Shown one piece after another: positions 25,284-33,303 of a stretch of 64,000 nucleotides of DNA (positions are counted from its first letter, which is position 1; each line of letters begins with the position of its first letter). The stretch is from Selenomonas sp. WCT3. Its GTDB lineage: Bacteria; Bacillota; Negativicutes; Selenomonadales; Selenomonadaceae. A program made the position numbers and the translations under genes. The stretch lies in assembly GCA_900100835.1 (NCBI GenBank), contig FNCM01000011.1, positions 1 to 64,000 on the forward strand, given 5' to 3'. Under the pieces are notes generated by a model, which saw only the letters and a list, made by a program, of their open reading frames with translations, had not been told where the DNA came from and made no database searches.

Positions 25284-25333
25284 TTTGCATACCAAAGGGG
25301 CTGTGTTATTTCACAGCCCCTTTGGTATGCAAA
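25284..25333. terminator. 22-bp perfect inverted repeat, terminator-like
   Basis: TTTGCATACCAAAGGGGCTGTG pairs perfectly with CACAGCCCCTTTGGTATGCAAA around TTATTT, 8 bases after the stop of the ApbA/PanE gene. It lacks a T tract on either strand, which is unusual for such a stable stem. It may act together with the adjacent minus-strand terminator. Confidence 0.55.
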
Positions 25334-25377
25334 AATAAAAGAGTCTCACAGGTTACCAGCCTGAAGACTCTTTTACC
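25334..25377 (-). terminator. Minus-strand terminator
   Basis: On the minus strand AAAAGAGTCT, an inner CAGG/CCTG pair, and AGACTCTTTT form a stem followed by ATTTTT. It ends transcripts coming from the XRE gene or from the promoter at 25422-25450. Confidence 0.65.
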
Positions 25378-25415
25378 GATGCAATTTGATGACCTGCATC
25401 ATTTATTCCTTTTGT
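25334..25415 (-). ncRNA. Possible small RNA or leader-peptide transcript
   Basis: The promoter at 25422-25450 would start a transcript near 25415 that ends about 80 bases later at a terminator. It contains a GATGCA/TGCATC stem and a nine-codon frame MMQVIKLHR after AAAGGA. I do not recognise an RNA family. Promoter and terminator are clear; the role is open. Confidence 0.35.
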
Positions 25416-25421
25416 GGCCTT

Positions 25422-25450
25422 ATTATACCATTTTCAGCTAATGCCGACAA
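25422..25450 (-). promoter_or_regulatory. Strong promoter downstream of the XRE gene
   Basis: Minus strand TTGTCG (25445-25450), 17 bases, then TGGTATAAT with an extended minus-10 (TATAAT at 25422-25427). No annotated gene follows before the terminator at 25334-25377. Confidence 0.55.
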
Positions 25451-25480
25451 GTCAATCCAGCTCAATACTAGCAAAAAAAA

Positions 25481-25771
25481 TTACCGCTTCACTAGCCTGG
25501 CCATAAAAATGACCGAATCAATAAGGTCTTTGGCCTTGTCATTCAGCTGCGGGTAATTGTCAATAACATACTGCAGGCGTTTGTCCACTACGGAGGGGCA
25601 TTTGGTTTTGGTATTTGGCTGCTCCGGGAAAAAATACGCGGGCGGCACTTCCAGCGCCTGCGCAATTTTTGCCAAATCGCCCACGCTGACATTCTGGATA
25701 TAACCGCGCTCCCAGTTGGAGATTACCTGCGAAGACTTGCCAACCTTCGCCCCCAGCTCAACCTGCGACAT
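25481..25771 (-). CDS. XRE-family helix-turn-helix regulator, start region probably damaged
   Basis: 96 residues: the HTH (MSQVELGAKVGKSSQVISNW ERG) at the very start, DLAKIAQALEVPPAYFF, then a C-terminal helix region LNDKAKDLIDSVIFMARLV. XRE domains normally have about 15 residues before SQVELG. Upstream, after a GGGAGG site, MQAWNLETLGSIYEQ lies in another frame, and a one-base loss near 25795 would explain it. The ATG at 25771 has its own AGAGG site, so a shortened protein may still be made. It lies in the integrase islet and may have controlled it. Confidence 0.65.
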   Translation of the reverse strand: MSQVELGAKVGKSSQVISNWERGYIQNVSVGDLAKIAQALEVPPAYFFPEQPNTKTKCPSVVDKRLQYVIDNYPQLNDKAKDLIDSVIFMARLVKR

Positions 25772-25992
25772 CTTTACCTCTTTGCGCCTTGCTCATATAT
25801 ACTGCCCAATGTTTCCAAATTCCATGCCTGCATCCTCCCATAATTGTACTATTTACAGTATACCATAGGCAGACGGTAATTTCCTCTTCAAGAATCCCCC
25901 GGCTACAGCTTGCTCATCCCCATACAGGCAGGATTTATCGAGCACGTGTCGAATCCCCACAGAAAATCATTTAGCAACTGGAGGCATCCTAT

Positions 25993-26166
25993 ATGATAAC
26001 GTTCCTTACCATTTGTTTTGTTCTCGGTATCTTCGCCGGCGCCTTTATAATCCTTGGCGCACTTATGGCTATTTTACAAAAGCTCTTTCTATGGGTGCTT
26101 GGTTATTTTGGAATCGGCATAGCTGATTCCCATTCTCTGGTTGGAGCTTTTATCACTCAATCCTGA
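25993..26166 (+). CDS. 57-residue membrane protein before the integrase
   Basis: MITFLTICFVLGIFAGAFII then LGALMAILQKLFLWVLGYFG: two membrane helices, ending IADSHSLVGAFITQS. A GGAGG site lies eight bases before the ATG. The end overlaps the first codons of the integrase gene by 26 bases, suggesting coupled translation. Function unknown. Confidence 0.55.
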   Translation: MITFLTICFVLGIFAGAFIILGALMAILQKLFLWVLGYFGIGIADSHSLVGAFITQS

Positions 26167-27301
26167 GCACTGCATCCACATCCACGATACCGCAGTCAAG
26201 CACGAGCTGCCGCCAGGTGTAGTCGATTTTCTTCAGCCGGCCCTGGACGCGGCGCTGCTCGCCGTACTGGATGCCGACCACATGACTACGGGACAGTGGA
26301 TTAACAAATGGCTCGACCTCTACGTCACGCCGCGGGTACGTGCCAGCACGCAAAACCTCTATTACGGGATCATGCGGCGCTACGCCATCCCCGAGCTCGG
26401 AATGATACCACTGAGCAAGCTGACCGAATTTGACATTCAGGCCGTCCTCTTTGGCCCGCTGCGGCAAAAATACCGCACCGCCTGCATCTTCCGCGTGCTC
26501 ATGATGGCCATGATGAAAAAAGCCGTCAAATGCCGGCTGATACGATTCAGCCCCGCTGCGGATCTGGAACTGCCGCCCAAGACACCCAAAAAGAAATTCT
26601 ACAAACCCAGTGCCGAAGACTGGAAAACGCTTATCGAATACCCGAAAACGCCGTTTTACTTCTGGCGCTGGCTGCTGCTCACCGAATACGTCACGGGCGC
26701 ACGGCTGGGAGAACTTCTCGCCCTCAAATGGGAAGACCTCAACATCCAGACCGACCAAAACGGACATATCAAAGGCGGCACCCTGCACATCCAGCACGCT
26801 CTCTACAGCGGCATGAAAAAAGATGAAAACGGCCGCCCGCCACTATATCGCGGCGGCACCAAAACACCGCAGGGCAACCGCATCCTGCCCCTGCCTGTCG
26901 ACTACTGCTACGAAATCCAGCACTACCGCAAAGTACAGCTGGAACACCGCATGCTCTCCCCTGACTGGCAGGAAAACGGCTTCCTCTTCACCGCGGCCAA
27001 CGGCAGTCCCCTCCCCCCGAATAAGGTCAGCGTCTTCTTCCTCTGGCTGCGCAAAAAACTTGGCATCAAGAGTACCTTCCACATGCTGCGCCACGACATG
27101 GCCAGCCGCATGAAAAACTCCAGCCAGTTTGATTTAAAAGACATCCAGAACCAGCTTGGTCATGCCAGTATCAAAATCACCATGGATATTTATACACATA
27201 TTGATGAAGAAGCCCAGCAAACTAAAGTCAGCCAATGGCTCGAGGAAGACATTTCCAACCTCATGACTCCACAGGAAAAAACCAAAGCCAAACACTCTTA
27301 A
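26141..27301 (+). CDS. Tyrosine recombinase / integrase
   Basis: 386 residues. An N-terminal SAM-like core-binding region (MTTGQWINKWLDLYVTPRVR, RVLMMAMMKKAVKCRLI) precedes the catalytic domain. All key residues are visible: arginine in TGARLGELLALKWEDL, the HMLRHDMAS box, LGHASIKITMDIYTH with the second histidine and the tyrosine nucleophile. It cuts and rejoins DNA for integration or excision. A TTG start at 26141 is assumed; no strong ribosome site is present, and translation may be coupled to the small upstream gene. No excisionase, capsid or conjugation genes are near, so it is the survivor of a lost element or a very small one. Confidence 0.88.
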   Translation: MELLSLNPEHCIHIHDTAVKHELPPGVVDFLQPALDAALLAVLDADHMTTGQWINKWLDLYVTPRVRASTQNLYYGIMRRYAIPELGMIPLSKLTEFDIQAVLFGPLRQKYRTACIFRVLMMAMMKKAVKCRLIRFSPAADLELPPKTPKKKFYKPSAEDWKTLIEYPKTPFYFWRWLLLTEYVTGARLGELLALKWEDLNIQTDQNGHIKGGTLHIQHALYSGMKKDENGRPPLYRGGTKTPQGNRILPLPVDYCYEIQHYRKVQLEHRMLSPDWQENGFLFTAANGSPLPPNKVSVFFLWLRKKLGIKSTFHMLRHDMASRMKNSSQFDLKDIQNQLGHASIKITMDIYTHIDEEAQQTKVSQWLEEDISNLMTPQEKTKAKHS

Positions 27302-27352
27302 AATCGCTGGTTGCAGTACATTTGCTATACAACCACCCAAAAACACAACACA

Positions 27353-27384
27353 AAAGGCACCACGGAAAACTCCATGGTGCCTTT
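27353..27384 (-). terminator. Terminator between integrase and queE (convergent)
   Basis: AAAGGCACCA and TGGTGCCTTT pair around a 12-base loop; on the minus strand TTTTGTGTTG follows. It can serve queE and possibly also the integrase. Confidence 0.55.
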
Positions 27385-27430
27385 GCTGACAAGGATTCGT
27401 GCGATTTTGGATTTTTCGCCAGACGGAAAA

Positions 27431-28162
27431 TCACAGTTGCGCGATCATTTTGTGGGTCTGCGGAATTACACGGACGTCTTTAAGTTTGGACAGGGCATAA
27501 TTCTGGCAGATGAGGATTTTTTCAGGGCTCGCCGCCTTACAGCCACCGTATGGGGTTACTGGCTGGATGATGAACAGGGTCTCGGGTGCCGTTTCGGCCA
27601 CTAGGTCAATTGCCTTACGGAATTCTTCTTCCGTTGTTTCCTCCCCTACCACCAGTTTGATATACAGATCTTTGGCCTTGGCCACTTCGATAAAGCGCTT
27701 ATGCGCCTCCCACTGTGGTTTGCTGACGATACTGGGCAATTTAATATCCATGCTGATGATATCAACGGCATCGATAATTTCAGCAAGCTGCTCATGCAGG
27801 GTGCCATTGGTTTCGAGGAACACCGGTACTTCGATTTCTTTTGCCAGCTCACGAATGTAGTCAGCGTGCAAGAGGGGCTCGCCTCCCGTAAAGCTCACAG
27901 CCTGATGGGGAACTTCTTTGCAGAGCCGGTTGATTTCCATGGCCGTCTGCCCCACCGAACGCGGATTGGGGAGTTTGGCAAATTCTCGGCTGCCCGCATA
28001 AGTTTCTACCTCACACTGAACATGACTGCCAGGCGTATTTTCCGTATCACAGTAGCGGCAGTCGAGATTGCAGCCTTCAAACCGTACAAATACTTGACGG
28101 CAGCCAACGTATTTTCCTTCGCCTTGAATGGACGAAAAAATTTCAATAAGATTCTCTTTCAT
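27431..28162 (-). CDS. queE: 7-carboxy-7-deazaguanine synthase
   Basis: 243 residues, radical SAM. It turns 6-carboxytetrahydropterin into 7-carboxy-7-deazaguanine, a step towards queuosine in tRNA. The cluster motif is CNLDCRYC (CX3CX2C) after FSSIQGEGKYVGCRQVFVRF, then SFTGGEPLLHADYI (SAM-binding GGEP) and VFLETNGTL. The family usually has this short trimmed barrel. It starts 3 bases before the end of queD in the same operon. queC and queF are not in the window. Confidence 0.93.
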   Translation of the reverse strand: MKENLIEIFSSIQGEGKYVGCRQVFVRFEGCNLDCRYCDTENTPGSHVQCEVETYAGSREFAKLPNPRSVGQTAMEINRLCKEVPHQAVSFTGGEPLLHADYIRELAKEIEVPVFLETNGTLHEQLAEIIDAVDIISMDIKLPSIVSKPQWEAHKRFIEVAKAKDLYIKLVVGEETTEEEFRKAIDLVAETAPETLFIIQPVTPYGGCKAASPEKILICQNYALSKLKDVRVIPQTHKMIAQL

Positions 28163-28164
28163 AG

Positions 28165-28542
28165 TTAATCCTTCGTATAAGTTACACTGGACTTCGGTGA
28201 TTCAAAAACTGTAATGGCATAAAGCACGCTATCCCGTTCAAACACCTTACGGCAAGCCAATTCTTCAAAGATAATCCGCGCCAGATTTTCTGCGGTGGGA
28301 TTTAAGCCATCGGCAAAGGGCTTCAGTTCGTTTAGATAACGATGGTCAAAGCGCTCCAGAACATCTGCCAATTCTTTTTTCATAACTTTAAAGTCAATCA
28401 GCATGCCGAGTTCATCTAGTTCTTTTCCCTTAACCACGGCCTCGACGACCCAGTTATGGCCATGCAGGCGGGCGCACTTGCCCGGATAGCCTGCCACATG
28501 ATGTGCGGCTTCAAAGGCACCTTCTATTTTTAACGTATACAT
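28165..28542 (-). CDS. queD: 6-carboxytetrahydropterin synthase
   Basis: 125 residues. It makes 6-carboxytetrahydropterin from dihydroneopterin triphosphate, the step before QueE. Zinc-binding histidines are in FEAAHHVAGYPGKCARLHGH NW (AHH, HGH), with the catalytic cysteine in GKCARLHGH and the DFKVMKKEL and FDHRYLNE motifs. An AAAGGAAG site precedes the ATG. Only about 55 bases separate it from the preceding gene, so there is no room for a PreQ1 riboswitch. Confidence 0.92.
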   Translation of the reverse strand: MYTLKIEGAFEAAHHVAGYPGKCARLHGHNWVVEAVVKGKELDELGMLIDFKVMKKELADVLERFDHRYLNELKPFADGLNPTAENLARIIFEELACRKVFERDSVLYAITVFESPKSSVTYTKD

Positions 28543-28566
28543 AAAATACTTCCTTTCGAATTTAAG

Positions 28567-28592
28567 GCAAAACCTCCCTCATAGAGGGAGGC
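28567..28592 (-). terminator. Terminator between the glycosyltransferase gene and queD
   Basis: CCTCCCTC and GAGGGAGG pair around a three-base loop. TTTTG follows on the minus strand and seven T follow on the plus strand, so it can work both ways. Confidence 0.7.
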
Positions 28593-28597
28593 TTTTT

Positions 28598-29860
28598 TTA
28601 ACGCCCAATATTTTTGGTGTTTTTGACATTACCAACAATATCATCCATGCTCATAGCACGGGTATGCTGGGTGTGACTCCACTCGTGGTCGTTGCGGTTG
28701 ATAAACCCAAGGAAAATAATGGGAATCCAGGAGTAGATGAACACCGGATACAGCAGCATGTAGAGCCAGGATTTCCACTTGGCACGAATCTTTATCAAGA
28801 TAATCATTGGCAGGATGTACTGCCCAAGCATAATAGCCGTCATAAGCTGAGAGGGCATGAAGTTATAAATGTTCGTGTAGAACGGTTCAAAGCCCAGCTG
28901 AATATAGCTGATGATGATGAAAATGGTCGAAATCATCAAGAAATGAGGCTGCATCAGATAGATGCATTCGTCCCACATGCGGATATCCTTATGTTTCCAC
29001 CCCGCTTTGAGCATCTTCGGAATGAAGCGGTTACCTACATCGAACTGTCCCTGGGCCCAACGCTTGCGCTGATTCCAGGACTGTTTGAACGTAAGCGGCT
29101 TTTCATCGTAGATGATGGCATCATGAGCCCAGCTGGTCTTGATGCCCTGCGCCATGCACTTCATGGTGAACTCCATATCCTCCGTCAGGCAGGTTGCGTT
29201 CCAACCGTGTTCCTTGAGGATATCCGAGGAGAAGCACATACCCGTGCCACCGAGGCAGGCCGAAAGGCCGATGTTGGATTTTGCCAGATGAGAAATGTAG
29301 CAAATAACCCAGAAAGCGATGGCAAAGGTACCAGCCACCCAAGTATCGTACGGATTCTTCGCATCCATATAACCCTGAATAACTTTATCGCCCTTGCAAA
29401 GGCGATTATTCATCTCCATGAGAAACTGCGGATGAACCAAGTTATCCGCATCAAATACGCAAACCGCATCATACTGTTTTTCCATCTTGAAGAGGCGGTC
29501 AAACATCCACTCCAAGGCATAGCCCTTGGATTTTTTCGTTGGATGGGTGCGCTCGTGGACAATGGCACCGGCACTCGCGGCAATCTCAGCAGTGTTATCC
29601 GTGCAGTTATCCGCGATTACATGGATATCATACATATCCTTCGGGTAGTTAAGCCCCTGCAGATTCTCCACAAGCTGGCCGATAACAGCATGCTCGTTAT
29701 GGGCTGCAACAATCAGCGCAAACGTCTTTTTCGGCGTCTTGATTTTCGTCTCACCGCGGCGCCACATGCCACAGAAACCAATGACGAAGAAATACAGCGT
29801 AAAGAGGAAAATCATGATCTGCATGGGAACCATGATGATATCAAAAGGATAATTAAACAA
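28598..29860 (-). CDS. Membrane glycosyltransferase family 2
   Basis: 420 residues. An N-terminal helix (MQIMIFLFTLYFFVIGFCGM) precedes the GT-A domain with ALIVAAHNEHAVIGQLVENL, the metal-binding AVCVFDADNLVHPQFLME, TEDMEFTMKC and the product-binding QRKRWAQG. Several C-terminal helices follow (FLMISTIFIIISYIQL; WLYMLLYPVFIYSWIPIIFL). This layout is shared with processive synthases of cell-surface polysaccharides and with glycolipid transferases. It follows psd and pssA in the same direction, seven bases apart, using a TTG start, so a lipid-linked acceptor is plausible. Confidence 0.85.
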   Translation of the reverse strand: MFNYPFDIIMVPMQIMIFLFTLYFFVIGFCGMWRRGETKIKTPKKTFALIVAAHNEHAVIGQLVENLQGLNYPKDMYDIHVIADNCTDNTAEIAASAGAIVHERTHPTKKSKGYALEWMFDRLFKMEKQYDAVCVFDADNLVHPQFLMEMNNRLCKGDKVIQGYMDAKNPYDTWVAGTFAIAFWVICYISHLAKSNIGLSACLGGTGMCFSSDILKEHGWNATCLTEDMEFTMKCMAQGIKTSWAHDAIIYDEKPLTFKQSWNQRKRWAQGQFDVGNRFIPKMLKAGWKHKDIRMWDECIYLMQPHFLMISTIFIIISYIQLGFEPFYTNIYNFMPSQLMTAIMLGQYILPMIILIKIRAKWKSWLYMLLYPVFIYSWIPIIFLGFINRNDHEWSHTQHTRAMSMDDIVGNVKNTKNIGR

Positions 29861-29866
29861 AAATCA

Positions 29867-30577
29867 TCAGCCTTCCTTTGCAAAAAGTGCAATCAGTGTG
29901 TTTACGATACCAGCTACGGCATAGGTGCAGAAAACTGCCACTGCCAGCGCCGGCAGCAAAGCCTCGCGGCCAAACCAAAGGATAGCGGCGAACATGACTG
30001 CCGCCAAAGCCTTTGTGATGAGGAAAATCGGCTCTGCCCCATCCCCTTTAAAGTTCGGGTAATGGACGTGGCTCACCATCAGCCAGCCGACAATTGCCAT
30101 AAGGACAGGATAAGCCAAACCAAAGCCCATGGGGTCAATACCTAACAGCACAAACAGCAGCGTCGTCATGGCAACAATATTGCCGCCTGCCGGAATTGCC
30201 AAGCCCATAAAGTAACCATGAACCACATCGGCATTGACGTTAAAGCGAGCCAGGCGCCACATGCCGCAGACAGCGAACAGGATAACCACTGCCATGCCGA
30301 GGAAATCATAGTTATGCAGCACGAAGGCCCAAGCTAAAAAACCCGGTGCAATACCAAAGGAACCCAAATCACAAAGGGAGTCCATCTCTTTGCCCATTTC
30401 ACTGGACACACCAAAGAAACGCGCCGTACGGCCATCGAGACCGTCGGCCACCAGAGCCAGCAAAATGAAGATAGAGCCCCATATGAGGTCTCCGCGATAA
30501 GTTGCCAAAATAGAGCACATACCAAATACCAAGTTCATCGATGTGCAAAGATTAGGTATAAACCGTCTGTAATCCAT
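29867..30577 (-). CDS. pssA: CDP-diacylglycerol--serine O-phosphatidyltransferase
   Basis: 236 residues, about seven membrane helices. It joins serine to CDP-diacylglycerol in the inner membrane, giving phosphatidylserine. The CDP-alcohol phosphotransferase motif is complete: DGRTARFFGVSSEMGKEMD SLCD. Its ATG overlaps the stop of psd by one base (TGATG), so the two steps of phosphatidylethanolamine synthesis are translated together. Confidence 0.93.
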   Translation of the reverse strand: MDYRRFIPNLCTSMNLVFGMCSILATYRGDLIWGSIFILLALVADGLDGRTARFFGVSSEMGKEMDSLCDLGSFGIAPGFLAWAFVLHNYDFLGMAVVILFAVCGMWRLARFNVNADVVHGYFMGLAIPAGGNIVAMTTLLFVLLGIDPMGFGLAYPVLMAIVGWLMVSHVHYPNFKGDGAEPIFLITKALAAVMFAAILWFGREALLPALAVAVFCTYAVAGIVNTLIALFAKEG

Positions 30578-31209
30578 CAGTCTTTAATCCTCCCAAGTAT
30601 GGTTTGTCCGCCAGCAACCTTTTGTCCCTTTTCTACCATGATTTCTACATTTTTCGGCATGACTACCTCCAGGCAGGAACCGAACTTAATCATGCCGTAG
30701 AGCTCACCCTGCTGGAGCTTGTCATCCAGCGTGACATAGGAAACAATGCGGCGGGCCAAAATGCCGGCAATCTGTTTGACACTGATACGAATGCGGTCAT
30801 TTTCAATGCCCAGTACATGATGCTCGTTTTCAAACCCAACGGTATCCTTATAGGCCGGGCGGAAACGTCCGCAGAAATACTTCTGCAGCTTAATCTGGCC
30901 CTGAATCGGACTGCGATTCACATGCACGTTGAAAACCGACATAAAGATAACGACCTTATTGCAAGGTTCTTTTACAAATTCATCCGTCTCTAAGGGTACG
31001 ATATCCGTTACCGTGCCATCTGCCGGTGACAGGACTACCGAATCATCCCGCTCAATATGACGTTTCGGATTGCGGAAGAAATAGCAGAAGTAAAGCATTA
31101 ATACAAAAGGAATAGCCGCTACATAAGGATGCCAGGACAATCCCAATACCACGCCCAATACAGCGCAGCCAAAAATAAACGGATATCCTTCAGATATAAT
31201 AGGAGCCAA
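30577..31209 (-). CDS. psd: Phosphatidylserine decarboxylase
   Basis: About 210 residues from a TTG at 31209 with an AGGAGG site; a TTG twelve codons upstream lacks one. Two membrane helices (FIFGCAVLGVVLGLSWHPYV AAIPFVLMLYFCYFF) anchor the chain. The enzyme removes CO2 from phosphatidylserine after self-cleavage at a Gly-Ser bond, here FGSC in MIKFGSCLEVVMP, which yields the pyruvoyl cofactor. Other motifs: LSPADGTVTDI and FMSVFNVHVNRSPI. It belongs to the short archaetidylserine/PSD-A type. Confidence 0.92.
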   Translation of the reverse strand: MAPIISEGYPFIFGCAVLGVVLGLSWHPYVAAIPFVLMLYFCYFFRNPKRHIERDDSVVLSPADGTVTDIVPLETDEFVKEPCNKVVIFMSVFNVHVNRSPIQGQIKLQKYFCGRFRPAYKDTVGFENEHHVLGIENDRIRISVKQIAGILARRIVSYVTLDDKLQQGELYGMIKFGSCLEVVMPKNVEIMVEKGQKVAGGQTILGRIKD

Positions 31210-31286
31210 GCTCCCACCTCCTATATAAATACGAAACAACAACACGACAATTATAGGGAAAAAATGCGTCTTTGTCTATGCACACC

Positions 31287-32012
31287 TTACTTTTTGGCTG
31301 CATGAACCTTGAGCACAAACTTCGGCAATGCCATAAGGCGTCCTGCCCGTTTCGGCTGCAGCATACCGCGGAAGAGCCATTCGAGTTTTGCTTTCTGCAT
31401 CCAAAGCGGTGCCCGTTTCATGACACCAGCCATAACATCCAGGGTACCACCCACACCAATGGATACGGGAACCCCCAACTCCGCTTTATGCTTGTAGAGC
31501 CACTTCTCCTGCTTTGGCACCCCTAAAGCCGCCAAAAGCAGATCCGGTTTTGCCGCTTTTATCTGGGCAATGATTTCCGGTTCATCCTTCTCCGTGAAGA
31601 AGCCATTGCGAACCCCGACAATCTCAATGCCCGGGTAGAGTGCTTCCGCCTTTGCCTTGGCTTTTTCCGCCACCCCTGGGGCCGAACCGAAAAAGAATAC
31701 CCGACGCTTTTTCTGCGGGGCGATGCGCATGAGCTCCTGGGCCAAGTCAAAACCAGCCACACGCTCCGGCATATCATGCCCCAAATGATGGGCCGCCCAA
31801 ACCGTGCCAGCTCCATCGGGAACCACTAAAGCCGCATCGTTTAAGATGTCTCGCAGCTCCTTGTCATGGGTTGCCCGCATAATCATCTCCGCATTGGCAG
31901 TCGCAATGAGTACGTTCTGCTTTTCATCCATATAATCCTGTACCTGCGCCACGGCCTGCGACATGGTGACAGAATCTACGTTTACACCTAATATATCGAT
32001 TTTATCGGACAC
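31287..32012 (-). CDS. WecG/TagA/CpsF family glycosyltransferase
   Basis: 241 residues. Motifs: TANAEMIMRATHDKELRDIL, DGAGTVWAAHHLGHDMPERV, VFFFGSAPGVAEKAKAKAEA, LLLAALGVPKQEKWLYKHK, and VGGTLDVMAGVMKRAPLWM. Members add N-acetylmannosamine-type sugars to undecaprenyl-linked carriers at the inner face of the membrane. A GTG start at 32012 has a GGAGGG site. The C-terminal basic helix suits membrane binding. Confidence 0.9.
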   Translation of the reverse strand: MSDKIDILGVNVDSVTMSQAVAQVQDYMDEKQNVLIATANAEMIMRATHDKELRDILNDAALVVPDGAGTVWAAHHLGHDMPERVAGFDLAQELMRIAPQKKRRVFFFGSAPGVAEKAKAKAEALYPGIEIVGVRNGFFTEKDEPEIIAQIKAAKPDLLLAALGVPKQEKWLYKHKAELGVPVSIGVGGTLDVMAGVMKRAPLWMQKAKLEWLFRGMLQPKRAGRLMALPKFVLKVHAAKK

Positions 32013-32059
32013 GCTGTTCCCTCCAATTAATCAAAACACTCATTTTGTTAGTGTACTAC

Positions 32060-32094
32060 AAAAAAAAAGGAGCGTCAACTCCTCGAGACGCTCC
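32060..32094 (-). terminator. Terminator of the MarR-HlyD-permease operon
   Basis: GGAGCGTC, ten-base loop, GACGCTCC, then nine T on the minus strand. Confidence 0.85.
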
Positions 32095-32121
32095 CGTATT
32101 TTCCTTTTCCCAGTCTCCTCC

Positions 32122-33303
32122 TTATGAAAGAGCTTCTACTGGCCGGTGTTTTCCTTGTTCGTTCCGTTTTGCCATCTGCCGCATTTTTATCAACGCCCGG
32201 CGCGAGGCATAGAACCGCAGGCAAAAGATAATGGCCACGATTCCCATATAGACGAGAAAAGCCCCAAAGGTTTGGGCAATATCCCCCAGCCCCGCACCGC
32301 GGGCAATAATATCCCGCTGGAAGTGAAACTCCCAGGTAAGGGGGAATATATGACTAAACCTGACCACCCAGGGGGCAAAAAACGTGGTAGGTCCAGTCAT
32401 ACCACCTAAGACAAATCCTCCCGGAATAAAAAGGATCATGCGGCTGGACGCAATGCCAGGATTAGCCGCCGTCCAACCAAAGAACAAGCTAAGGGCCCCA
32501 ACTGTCAGGATGTAAAACAACTGGATAAACAAAAAAGTCAACAAATTGCCGGAAAATCTAAGGTCTCCCCAAACGCGCAGGACAGCCAGTCCCAGCACCC
32601 AGGACACCAACAGACAGCCACCATACGGTAGAATGCGGACAATAAGGTCCCACGGCGTTCCCTCCAACAGGATTGGCTCTAATTGATGAGAAAGGCGAAG
32701 ACGCGGTATCATGCCAATGGTCGCAAAGGTAAAAAACATAGACCCGAAGAAGAACAAAAAGCCTAAGGTCTCCCCATTATCCTTGGAATCCTGGGGATTG
32801 AACAAGTTGCGCGAGGCAAGGCTGAGCTGCCCGCGGATGCTGTCATTCGTGCTACCGACATCGCCCTGGGCTGCCGCATTGTCCAGTCCAACGATTTCAT
32901 TTAAGGCTTCCTTGATGTTACTCGTCTGGGCCGTATTGGTATTATCATAAAAGACTCCAATATTCGTTGCGACACCCGTATACCGTTCTTTTTCTAGTCC
33001 CTGCGGAAAATATACCACGGCCGCCGCGCGGTCCTGGTAAAAAAGCTCCTTGGGGTCCATGGCTGTATTGATTACCGCCGTTACCTTCATATACTCCGAC
33101 GCCTCAATGCGATTGGTCAGCTCCCGGGTATAGGCGGAATTGTCCAGGTCGATAATAGCCACCTTGGCATCTTTGGCAAAATTTCCATTTAAAATTACCG
33201 ACAGGAATACGGTAATGACCATGGCCACCAGGATGCAAACCTTTTCATAGGGCATCCCCTGGCCGGAAAACAAAAACTTTACTTCATCTTTTAGTGAATT
33301 CAC
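32122..33303 (-). CDS. ABC-2 type transporter permease
   Basis: 393 residues: an N-terminal helix (VCILVAMVITVFLSVILNGN), a large periplasmic domain (to about residue 175), then five helices (LGFLFFFGSMFFTFATIGMI; CLLVSWVLGLAVL; LFYILTVGALSLFFGW; FGAFLVYMGIVAIIF). This is the YhgE/YbhS-type export permease layout. It overlaps hlyD by 20 bases and uses a GTG start. No ATP-binding subunit is encoded in the operon or window, so it must borrow one or work differently. Confidence 0.85.
   Translation of the reverse strand: MNSLKDEVKFLFSGQGMPYEKVCILVAMVITVFLSVILNGNFAKDAKVAIIDLDNSAYTRELTNRIEASEYMKVTAVINTAMDPKELFYQDRAAAVVYFPQGLEKERYTGVATNIGVFYDNTNTAQTSNIKEALNEIVGLDNAAAQGDVGSTNDSIRGQLSLASRNLFNPQDSKDNGETLGFLFFFGSMFFTFATIGMIPRLRLSHQLEPILLEGTPWDLIVRILPYGGCLLVSWVLGLAVLRVWGDLRFSGNLLTFLFIQLFYILTVGALSLFFGWTAANPGIASSRMILFIPGGFVLGGMTGPTTFFAPWVVRFSHIFPLTWEFHFQRDIIARGAGLGDIAQTFGAFLVYMGIVAIIFCLRFYASRRALIKMRQMAKRNEQGKHRPVEALS

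Noticed and set aside
25284..25333. Integrase attachment site
   Set aside because: It is an inverted repeat, not a direct repeat, and no second copy was seen at the other side of the integrase.
28543..28597. PreQ1 riboswitch before queD
   Set aside because: Only about 55 bases separate the genes and they are filled by a terminator and ribosome site.
28664..30145. Plus-strand open frame of 493 codons opposite the glycosyltransferase and pssA
   Set aside because: It crosses two genes with clear catalytic motifs on the other strand and encodes no recognisable protein.
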